This document shows, one piece after another, positions 23,001-31,400 of a stretch of DNA of 64,000 nucleotides. The stretch covers positions 28,122,452-28,186,451 of the forward strand of contig OX104124.1 of NCBI GenBank assembly GCA_944474755.1, given 5' to 3'. Under the pieces are notes generated by a model. The model was not told the DNA's origin and did no database searches. It worked only from the letters and a program-made list of their open reading frames with translations. Source of the stretch: Limnoperna fortunei (taxonomy: Eukaryota > Mollusca > Bivalvia > Mytilida > Modiolidae). The translations under genes were made by a program, and so were the position numbers. The first letter of the stretch is position 1, and each line of letters begins with the position of its first letter.

Positions 23001-25349
23001 ATTCGTTAATTTTATACTTTACTCGTAATCATTGCATTGATGGCATAACTTCTGAATCGATTGGTAAAGAATGTTCGGGATAAATTTTTAGGGATTCATT
23101 GCATTAGCTGTGATAAAATTTTTACCGATACGATTCTACAATTTTACACTCCACAATTTCAATTTTGTCAACAATGTCATGAATACGAAAAAGTGTTAAA
23201 ATTATTTAATTCATCGCCCGAAACCCACGTCCGGTCGCGTTCTCGCTTTTCTACCACTTACCACTCTCCACTTGGAAACAGACACTTCGATTCCGGTGAC
23301 GAAAAAATGAACTGATAGTTCCCCTCTAAAATTCCATTTTCATCACTTTCCGTCCCAATATAAGTGGCGGTAAAACCAAGTGAACCGAGGTAATAGCTCT
23401 GTTCTTTAATAATCGACACCAACGGTAATACGATTAGAACTTTACAGTCGGTCCCACGTTTCTGTATCAACAAAAGAGGGAATCCTTGATAGCACAGGCT
23501 TTTTCCCCCACCTGTTTTAACAGAAAGATAAACATCCTTTCCTGATACTAAGGCTTGCAGGGTTTCTTTATGGAAAGGTGTCAACTCGTCAATGGAAAGT
23601 TTATCGATAATGTTATCTTGATGAAAACGGTACATTTATTAACCGAAACTAACTATGTTATGTCTTTTTTGATTGGCGTCGAGGCTTCGTCTGAAGTACA
23701 AGCGACCAATCAAAAAAGGACATTAAAACAAGAAAATATGTACAAGTGTGACCTCGGTAGGTAAGCAAAGGGAGAACACGACCGGACGTGGGTTTCCAAC
23801 GATGTATTTAATTAGACATTGTAGAAATGTCAGCTGAATGGCGGAGAGAGTGTCTTTTAAAAAAAAAACAGTAGTTTAATATTGGAAAATATGTATAAAT
23901 CCTCAGAGAGGTTTTTTTGATCCAGTACGAGCAAAGGGACTTCATTGTAGCTCCGTCCATAAAAAAAGGAGCTACAGTATTTTAGCTATTGTCAGATAAA
24001 AACCAGTAGCTGAAAATAAGTATCTTGTTCCCACGCAACACATATTCGGAAACATGGACCTCGGTGACCGAGTGATAACGTACTTTTATCTATGAAGTTT
24101 TTAGTTCCAGCTTTGCTTCAGCCAGGGTGCGCTCGACCCCAACCTTAAGTTCATTCCGAATGTGGATGTTTTACCAGGTACTCGAGCTCCCCTCCCCCCT
24201 TCCCCCCGCGCTCCCCAACTTTTTCAGCCATGATATATACTGGAAAAACTGTTGAATATGACATTAAACTCCATTGAAACCAGCAGTATTTGGGAAACCA
24301 TTCGAGTTTGACAATCAGTAGTGTTCTCGTAAGACCGTTAGAGATAGTTTGAACCACAGACAGTCAGTTGATGCTTAAACGTGACGCATTAAGGAGAATA
24401 GTGAGTGGCGAATTCTACCATACAATCTAGTGTGTCTAGGCTACTGGCACGGTGAAGATGAAACAAGAAGCTGTCAATTACTTTGATAAAATAACTAGAG
24501 AGTGTTAGCCGATATCAGCTTTTTGAACATGACTTTCTAGCTTTTTGTAGTTTTGTCAGACATTTGCAGCTCAACCAGTTCTATTCTAATTTTAGCTACT
24601 CTTTTTTAGGATGTCCTGCTTTTAACGCTTCCAAGTGTCCTGTGGACTGTCAATCATATGATGACAATTTCTGTCAGATTTGTGATTATTCAATATGTAA
24701 TGGTAAGTGAATACACTCTGAAACAATCGCAAATAACATGTACATCCAACAAGGCTGGAAACCGGTTTGTACATCAACAAGCCTGGAAATCGGCTTGTAC
24801 ATCTAACAGGCCTGTAAACATGTTTGTATACGTACGAACAAGCGTGGAAACCGGTTTGTACATCAACAAGCCTGGAAACAGGTTTGTTAATACCAAAAAC
24901 CCTGGATATCGGTTTATACAATACGAACAAACCTGAAAATTTGTACATACGAACAAGTCAGGAAATCGTTTTGTATAGTATCCTTACATGCTTGAAAATT
25001 TGTAAGTATATCAAACGATCTTAAACGTTGATTGCAATATCCTAAAAGGCCTGAAAATCGGTTGATCCCAGCAAGCCCAGAAATTGGTTTGTATATCCCA
25101 ACAAGCCTAGACAACAACACCTGGAAATATATACCGGAAATTTAAAAAAAAACACATAATTTTTCTTTTTGAAGTAAAGTTATTTGAAACTCTATATAAA
25201 TTTTAAAAATTAATTTGTCTTAAGGAATCTGGTTCCAGCTGTATGAGGATAAGTCTTGTTCAAGAGCTTTGCTTAAAAATAATTATTATATATTGCACTG
25301 TTACTATGGTTTAAGATTCACATTTCATTTTTTTTCAGCCCAACTATAG
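14001..25349 (+). CDS. Secreted mucin-like protein with Cys-rich ends, six exons
   Basis: Coding exons by my reading: 14001-14049, 16410-16484, 18807-18935, 20247-22628, 24610-24702, 25339-25349 (TAG). All five introns are GT...AG and phase 1, and the joined frame is open for 912 codons. Exon 1 is a signal peptide (MKLILAVVLVCGLLFSG). Exon 2 has CGNILC and GGCGCGC; exon 3 ends KCGAMN...GCLICKES; exon 4 is the mucin-like region; exon 5 reads CPAFNASKCPVDC...FCQIC...C; exon 6 adds three residues. The small Cys exons end in similar C-x2-C patterns, recalling antistasin-like modules, but I cannot assign a family. The product would be an extracellular, heavily O-glycosylated protein. A TATA box and AATAAA frame the gene. 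The acceptor of exon 4 is the least certain junction. Confidence 0.75.
14421..14482 (+). repeat. 44-bp minisatellite, left piece
   Basis: One to one and a half units reading CGGTGAAATTGTCG and AAGTAGGTAAGC, the same unit as at 15540-16310. The array is interrupted by the LINE fragment at 14483-15539. It lies in intron 1 of the mucin-like gene. Confidence 0.75.
14483..15539 (+). mobile_element. 5'-truncated LINE with microsatellite tail
   Basis: An open frame to 15264 encodes the region after the RT domain: PFEHLHLKFIKEILGIH, PLVEKVKLLAIKFWDH, then ICKFRISAHTLAIEKGRY and a Cys/His knuckle CPKC...DEMHFFVHC. A 3' UTR follows and ends in (TTCTAA)n repeats at 15515-15539. It is the same family as the decayed LINE at 8385-11583. 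The reading frame is open over about 260 codons, so the insertion is fairly young. It cannot move by itself because it lacks EN and RT. Confidence 0.85.
15540..16310 (+). repeat. 44-bp minisatellite array in intron 1
   Basis: About 17 diverged units of the form GTGAAATAGTCGACAAGTAG then GTAAGCACAATGTGTACCCA. Reverse-strand open frames rich in CLPTCRLF arise only from the repeat. It continues the piece at 14421-14482. Confidence 0.85.
17057..17199. mobile_element. Foldback MITE, AAACACGGTGTTT ends
   Basis: AAACACGGTGTTTCAGGAAA with TTATCAATGTTTAAACTCC on the left pairs with its complement on the right, ending TTTCCTAAAACACGGTGTTT; a short centre holds GACATAAAGTGC. It lies in intron 2 of the mucin-like gene, directly before another foldback element. 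Confidence 0.75.
17204..18486 (+). mobile_element. Foldback-headed repeat, copy 1, split by a nested element
   Basis: It starts with a 150-bp palindrome (AAGGATTGTTTTCAATTGCT ... GAAAACAATTCTT) around CCGCGAAGCGG. Similarity to 41122-41520 continues past the palindrome (AGTGTCGTCACTT, TGTTTGCGGA) to about 17490. It then resumes at 18404 (GTCACGTGCTG, CCAAGTTAGGTTATACG) to 18486. The extra sequence between, compared with the 400-bp copy at 41.1 kb, includes the nested TIR element at 17983-18388. Confidence 0.75.
17983..18388. mobile_element. TIR element (about 406 bp), nested
   Basis: Long terminal inverted repeats of about 78 bp: the left has ATTAATTCAATCTAATTA and TCCCCCTTTTTGTTATTGTC, the right is their complement. 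No coding capacity. A diverged relative is at 55610-55960, and the word CTCCCCTTTTTGTTATTG at 43750 may be a third fragment. Confidence 0.75.
20247..22628 (+). CDS. Mucin-like exon (exon 4 of the secreted gene)
   Basis: This 2,382-bp exon is one open frame of about 794 residues. It has three parts: a Thr/Ala start, a long Ser/Asn/Thr region with poly-Ser runs and many N-x-S/T sites, and a Thr/Pro region of imperfect tandem repeats built on PTTQTPKPTTH and GPTPPTIPPTT. It has almost no Cys or aromatic residues. Such composition is typical of O-glycosylated mucin domains. I place the acceptor after the AG at 20245-20246 because this keeps phase 1. An AG at 20226-20227 would read into a stop in that phase. 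The donor is GG|GTATGT at 22629. Reverse-strand frames here are shadows. Confidence 0.8.
23212..23804. mobile_element. TIR element carrying a RecQ fragment (Pack-MULE-like)
   Basis: The left end begins CATCG and continues GAAACCCACGTCCGGTCG and GTTCTC; the right end is the inverted complement with a few mismatches, so the TIRs are about 35-40 bp. Both ends are flanked by the exact 9-bp direct repeat TATTTAATT (23203-23211 and 23805-23813). A 9-bp duplication fits MULE-type transposition. The only coding content is a piece of a RecQ-like helicase on the minus strand. It lies in intron 4 of the mucin-like gene. Confidence 0.75.
23258..23635 (-). pseudogene. RecQ-like helicase, N-terminal fragment
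   Basis: The frame starts at a plausible native ATG and shows the Q-motif region LTPFHKETLQALVSGKDV, Walker A SVKTGGGKSLCYQ (motif I), motif Ia VLPLVSIIKEQ and FSSPE (motif Ib-like). It then ends at the left TIR. Motifs II-VI of a full helicase are absent, so it cannot be an active helicase. The retained part has no stop or frameshift. It looks like a gene fragment captured by the surrounding TIR element. Confidence 0.85.
24738..25115 (+). repeat. Minisatellite of about 28-30 bp in intron 5
   Basis: About a dozen loose copies of AACAAGCCTGGAAACCGGTT followed by TGTACATC. Frames on both strands here come from the repeat. It lies between exon 5 and exon 6 of the mucin-like gene. Confidence 0.8.
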
Positions 25350-25386
25350 GCCACCTTGTGTTTTTCAGGAAAGAATTTACAATTAC

Positions 25387-25392
25387 AATAAA
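25387..25392 (+). terminator. Poly(A) signal of the mucin-like gene
   Basis: AATAAA 38 bp after the TAG stop at 25347-25349 in the short last exon. Confidence 0.6.
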
Positions 25393-25409
25393 ATAATAAA
25401 AAAAACAAT

Positions 25410-26330
25410 ATTTGATTTGTTTGTGGTAGCATTTAAACTACCAGTTCGTAAGATTAATTCCAAAATGATGAAACTAATATGCTTTCTGATTGACCTGTAA
25501 CGCATGCAGTTGTTTAAGTATTTTTAACCTTATTTCTGCAGAAAATTTTTATTTTCTGTTGTGTATCATTTGCAAAACATTTAAACCATGCCAACCAACA
25601 ACAGCAACAGTTATATCAAGTACACATTGTCGCTACACACAAGGTTGATACTGAACATCCTTCTCTCTTCACGTTTAAGAATATGAATGAATGCCATAAA
25701 GAGCACTTCCGTTTTAAATATTCAAAATTATCAACTACCTGTTTGGTTTTGTTGCATTGTAAAATCATAAAATTACTTTACAAATCTACAATGTTTTATC
25801 TTAAAATCGTGTAACAATACAAAACATTAAAACGAGTCTTAATATTTTGACATTAACACATAAACTTATACCTGGGAGTAGCACGGAATTGTCCAACATA
25901 AACAGACCGACAAAAATTGCTGGAACAAAAACACAATTGTTGACAGCTCTTTTCCCTCTTTGTTTATATTAACATAAAGTCAATTAAAAAAAATTCCACC
26001 TTCGTTTCTGGAACGCCATTTGGGGGTCTGAAAGTTCCATACCTCTTCTAAACTATATCCAAAATTCAGAAAACTGTAATACCTCAAACTTTTTTTAAAG
26101 CTCTGGAAGCATCCCTATCTTCATGGATGAAGTCCGAGAGACCCTGAAAACAGGAAATTGGCAATTATTCCACTAAACTAAATTACTCCTAATCCATTAT
26201 ATTTCATCAAATGTTTAATTTTAAAATTTTTTTCAAAGATGCTCCTTTCCAATAAGCCCAAAAACAAGAACCAAAACAAGAAAAAAGCCAAAGAAAAAAA
26301 ATTACAAAGAAATATACCATTTTATGGGGA
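25410..26330. other. Intergenic, nothing recognised
   Basis: AT-rich sequence downstream of the mucin-like gene; no coding similarity or clear repeat seen. Confidence 0.4.
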
Positions 26331-26335
26331 ACTAC

Positions 26336-26540
26336 ATTCGTGGACAACGAGGTGGAGAACGAGGTGGAGGTGCAAACAATTGTGTTGTCGTTCAACGAGG
26401 TGCAAACGAGGTGCAAAGGTCATCAATTGTGTTGTCGTTCAACGAGGTGCAAACGAGGTGCAAAGGTCATCAATTGTGTTGTCGTTCAACGAGGTGCAAA
26501 CGAGGTGCAAAGGTCATCAATTGTGTTGTCGTTCCTGCTG
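26336..26540 (+). repeat. 47-bp tandem array
   Basis: Three to four near-identical units of CAACGAGGTGCAAACGAGGT then GCAAAGGTCATCAATTGTGT and TGTCGTT. Overlapping open frames in all three forward frames are repeat artefacts, since 47 is not a multiple of 3. Confidence 0.9.
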
Positions 26541-26604
26541 TTGTTGTCCTATTAAAATAGTCTCGTTCATCCAGACGCTTTAATTGCATTTGTGAGAGAT
26601 GTAC

Positions 26605-26757
26605 ATCGTGACGTCATTTTATAATTGTAGACATGTTTTCGTGGTTTTCCTGGTCTCAAAATAGAGCCCTTCATATAGAATGATTGTTTTGTATATCCGC
26701 CTATAGGTAGCGAAATTTATAACAACGTGATTCTATGTGTCTGGGTGATCGAGACTA
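26605..26757 (+). repeat. Dispersed repeat with GTCTGGGTGATCGAGACT end, copy 2
   Basis: Inverted relative to the copy at 403-545; see that entry for the shared blocks. Confidence 0.7.
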
Positions 26758-26845
26758 CTATTAGAATAGAAATAACTCATGATTCGTATGGTGTTAATAT
26801 TATTTACATTTTAATATTCATATTTTATATATCGCTCGTTATAAA

Positions 26846-27566
26846 ATAGTATAATATATATAAAGTCCCACCCTGTGAGTAATTTGTTCTATAATTATCT
26901 CCCCTGAATTATAACAAATAGTATAATATATATAAAGTCCCACCCTGTGAGTAATTTGTTCTATAATTATCTCCCCTGAATTATAACAAATAGTATAATA
27001 TATATAAAGTCCCACCCTGTGAGTAATTTGTTCTATAATTATCTCCCCTGAATTATAACAAATAGTATAATATATATAAAGTCCCACCCTGTGAGTAATT
27101 TGTTCTATAATTATCTCCCCTGAATTATAACAAATAGTATAATATATATAAAGTCCCACCCTGTGAGTAATTTGTTCTATAATTATCTCCCCTGAATTAT
27201 AACAAATAGTATAATATATATAAAGTCCCACCCTGTGAGTAATTTGTTCTATAATTATCTCCCCTGAATTATAACAAATAGTATAATATATATAAAGTCC
27301 CACCCTGTGAGTAATTTGTTCTATAATTATCTCCCCTGAATTATAACAAATAGTATAATATATATAAAGTCCCACCCTGTGAGTAATTTGTTCTATAATT
27401 ATCTCCCCTGAATTATAACAAATAGTATAATATATATAAAGTCCCACCCTGTGAGTAATTTGTTCTATAATTATCTCCCCTGAATTATAACAAATAGTAT
27501 AATATATATAAAGTCCCACCCTGTGAGTAATTTGTTCTATAATTATCTCCCCTGAATTATAACAGA
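26846..27566. repeat. 72-bp satellite, ten near-perfect units
   Basis: Ten head-to-tail copies of a unit with AGTATAATATATATAAAGTC, CCACCCTGTGAG and TCTCCCCTGAATTATAAC. I see no differences among internal units. Because 72 is a multiple of 3, the minus strand keeps a 253-codon frame with a 24-residue repeat; I do not treat it as a gene. The homogeneity means very recent expansion or active conversion. Confidence 0.95.
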
Positions 27567-27569
27567 CTG

Positions 27570-28450
27570 TAGACAGATAGGAATGCAATGCTGTGATCAA
27601 TTGCCAGTTTAATTATTTGTACCTTTTATTGATAGTTTCTATCTGCACGAGCCAATCAAAAGAAAATTCTGACAGATACCAGCATAAGTAGGGACAGTAT
27701 TTTAAGAAATCTTCAACATAGGACCTAATCGTGCAAGAAGCATTGCATGCTCTAAATACGGTTTTCCAATATAATCAACATTTAGGCTTTCCATATAATA
27801 ACCATACAACCGGTTATTCGCCACTTGAGGATGCACATGGCAGTTTTGTGGTTCTTTTTACATATTTTTTGCTTTTACTAAAAGCCCCAGATAGGGCTAG
27901 ACATGTTTTACACGAACGAAGAACATAACTAACATACATCTGGAGAAAAGTATTGCAACGCACGATAATCTGCAGATAAGTGAGATAAGTGAGAATAACT
28001 TTTCATTAAAAGATAGCTAAAATGCAATTCTGTGCAAAATAAAAGCATATCTGGTATCACATTCTGTTAGAAAGTTTTAATGTTGTGTGCAACTTCCGTT
28101 CACGCCAATGACCGCCTTCTTATAATGTCTGGTCTAGTTTTTGTTTACGTCTGCACCGGAAGCCTTCGTTGACGGTAATGTCCCATATGATATGTGCTCC
28201 GTTGGATTCAAGAAGAGACTACTACAATGTGTCAACAAACTCGTCACAACGTAAGCACGATGCGTTGTGTGCATTAACCTGAATGAAATACTGTTGTTCA
28301 AATGGGGCAGCAGCTTAATAAACTTTTAACTGGTGTAAAGTAATTAATTTGCAAATAATACCATTATTTACAAATTTATGTAATTGATAAAATGTTTACT
28401 AACATAATTACCAACATGAGTACAGGGCACACGCACACACATCTTCTTGT
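27570..28450. other. Spacer between satellites, nothing recognised
   Basis: A 65-codon frame at 27731-27928 has no recognisable similarity. No other structure seen. Confidence 0.4.
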
Positions 28451-28454
28451 CTTG

Positions 28455-31400
28455 AAGTAATGTGTCAGATGTCTAACAGTTTTCATGTCTTAAAGTAATG
28501 TGTCAGATGTGTAACAGTTTTCTTGTCTTGAATTTGTTTGTCAGATGTGTAACAGTTTTCTTGTCTTGAGATGTGTCAGATGTGTTACAGTTTTCTTGTC
28601 TTAAGATGGCGTGTCAGATGTGTAACAGTTTTCTTGTCTTGAATTTGTTCGTCAGATGTGTAACAGTTTTCTTGTCTTGAATTGATGTGTCAGATTTGTA
28701 ACAGTTTTCTGTCTTGAAGTGGTGTGTCAGATGTGTAACAGTTTTCTTGTCTTGAGATGGCGTGTCAGATGTATAACAGTTTTCTGTCTTGAGATGGCAT
28801 GTCAGATGTGTAACAGTTTTCTTGTCTTGAAGTGGTGTGTCAGATGTGTAACAGTATTATTGTCTTGAGATGGCGTGTCAGATGTCTAACTGTTTTCTTG
28901 TCTTGAGATGGCGTGTCAGATGTGCAACAGTTTTCTTGTCTTGAATTGGATTGTAATATGTGTAACAGTTTTTGTCTTGAGATGGCGTGTCAGATGTGTA
29001 ACTGTTTTCTGTCTTGAAGTGGTGTGTCAGATGTGTAACAGTTGTCTTGTCTTGAGATGGCGTGTCAGATGTATAACAGTTTTCTGTCTTGAGATGGCAT
29101 GTCAGATGTGTAACAGTTTTCTTGTCTTGAAGTGGTGTGTCAGATGTGTAACAGTATTATTGTCTTGAGATGGCGTGTCAGATGTCTAACTGTTTTCTTG
29201 TCTTGAGATGGCGTGTCAGATGTGCAACAGTTTTCTTGTCTTGAATTGGTCTGTCAGATGTGTAACAGTTTTCTGTCTTGAAGTGGTTTTCTTGTCTTGA
29301 GATGGCGTGTCAGATGTGCAACAGTTGTCTTGTCTTGAATTGGATTGTAATATGTGTAACAGTTTTTGTCTTTAGATGGCGTGTCAGATGTGTAACAGTT
29401 TTCTTGTCTTGAGATGGCGTGTCAGATGTTTAACAGTATTCTTGTCTTGAAGTGGTGTTTCAGATGTGTAACAGTTTTCTGTCTTGAAGTGGTGTGTCAG
29501 ATGTGTAACAGTTTTCTTGTCTTGAGATGTTGTGTCAGATGTGTTACAGTTTTCTTGTCTTGAGATGGCGTGTCAGATGTGTAACAGTTTTCCTGTCTTG
29601 AGATGGCATGTCAGATGTGTAACAGTTTTCTTGTCTTGAAGTGGTGTGTCAGATGTGTAACAGTATTATTGTCTTGAGATGGCGTGTCAGATGTGTAACT
29701 GTTTTCTTGTCTTGAGATGGCGTGTCAGATGTGCAACAGTTTTCGTGTCTTGAATTGGTCTGTCAGATGTGTAACAGTTTTCTTGTCTTGAAGTGGTCTG
29801 TCAGATGTGTAACAGTTTTCTGTCTTGAAGTGGTTTTCTTGTCTTGAGATGGCGTGTCAGATGTGCAACAGTTGTCTTGTCTTGAATTGGATTGTAATAT
29901 GTGTAACAGTTTTTGTCTTTAGATGGCGTGTCAGATGTGTAACAGTTTTCTGTCTTGAAGTGGTGTGTCAGATGTGTAACAGTTTTCTTGTCTTGAGATG
30001 GCGTGTCAGATGTGTAAGTTTTCTTGTCTTGAGATGGCGTGTAAAATGTGTAACAGTTTTCTGTCTTGAAGTGGTGTGTCAGATGTGTAACAGTTTTCTT
30101 GTCTTGGATTGGATTGTAATATGTGTAACAGTTTTTGTCTTTAGATGGCGTGTCAGATGTGTAACAGTTTTCTGTCTTGAAGTGGTGTGTCAGATGTGTA
30201 ACAGTTTTCTTGTCTTGAGATGGTGTGTCAGATGTGTAACAGTTTCCTGTCTTGAGATGGCGTGTCAGATGTGTAACAGTTTTCTTGTCTTGAATTAGTT
30301 TGTCAGATGTGTAACAGTTTTCTTGTCTTGAATTGATGTGTCAGATTTGTAACAGTTTTCTTGTCTTGAGATGGCGTGTCAGATGTGTAACAGTTTTCTT
30401 GTCTTGAATTGATGTGTCAGATTTGTAAGTTTTCTGTCTTGAAGTGGCGTGTTTGATGTGTAACAGTTTTCTTGTCTTGAGATGGCGTGTCATATGTGTA
30501 ACAGTTTTCTTGTCTTGAGATGGCGTGTCAGATGTGTAACAGTTTTCTGTCTTGACGTGGTGTGTCAGATGTGTAACAGTTTTCTTGTCTTGAGATGGCG
30601 TGCCAGATGTGTACCAGTTTTCTTGTCTTGAATTGGTTTGTCAGATGGTTTTTTTTTTGTCTTGAGATGACGTGTCAGATGTGTAACAGTTTTCTGTCTT
30701 GAGATGGCATGTCAGATGTGTAACAGTTTTCTTGTCTTGAAGTGGTGTGTCAGATGTGTAACAGTATTATTGTCTTGAGATGGCGTGTCAGATGTCTAAC
30801 TGTTTTCTTGTCTTGAGATGGCGTGTCAGATGTGCAACAGTTTTCTTGTCTTGAATTGGTCTGTCAGATGTGTAACAGTTTTCTTGTCTTGAAGTGGTCT
30901 GTCAGATGTGTAACAGTTTTCTGTCTTGAAGTGGTTTTCTTGTCTTGAGATGGCGTGTCAGATGTGCAACAGTTTTCTTGTCTTGAATTGGATTGTAATA
31001 TGTGTAACAGTTTTTGTCTTGAGATGGCGTGTCAGATGTGTAACAGTTTTCTGTCTTGAAGTGGTGTGTCAGATGTGTAACAGTTGTCTTGTCTTGAGAT
31101 GGCGTGTCAGATGTATAACAGTTTTCTGTCTTGAGATGGCATGTCAGATGTGTAACAGTTTTCTTGTCTTGAAGTGGTGTGTCAGATGTGTAACAGTATT
31201 ATTGTCTTGAGATGGCGTGTCAGATGTCTAACTGTTTTCTTGTCTTGAGATGGCGTGTCAGATGTGCAACAGTTTTCTTGTCTTGAATTGGTCTGTCAGA
31301 TGTGTAACAGTTTTCTTGTCTTGAAGTGGTCTGTCAGATGTGTAACAGTTTTCTGTCTTGAAGTGGTTTTCTTGTCTTGAGATGGCGTGTCAGATGTGCA

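Larger units (their letters stand above)
22629..24609 (+). other. Intron 4 of the mucin-like gene
   Basis: GTATGT donor and CTCTTTTTTAG acceptor. It holds the RecQ-carrying TIR element at 23212-23804; otherwise no exon-like sequence was recognised. A plus-strand frame at 23061-23211 with two Cys-x2-Cys pairs runs into the TIR and is not supported as an exon. Confidence 0.6.

Noticed and set aside
23061..23315. Small protein with two Cys-x2-Cys pairs (zinc-finger-like)
   Set aside because: The frame runs across the left end of the TIR element at 23212 into unrelated sequence; no splice sites or second piece were found.
26839..27600. A 253-residue minus-strand protein with ten 24-residue repeats
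   Set aside because: It exists only because the 72-bp satellite unit is divisible by three; there is no separate coding support.
27731..27928. A 65-residue frame between satellites
   Set aside because: No similarity, no signal peptide, no splice signals; the length is within chance for AT-rich DNA.
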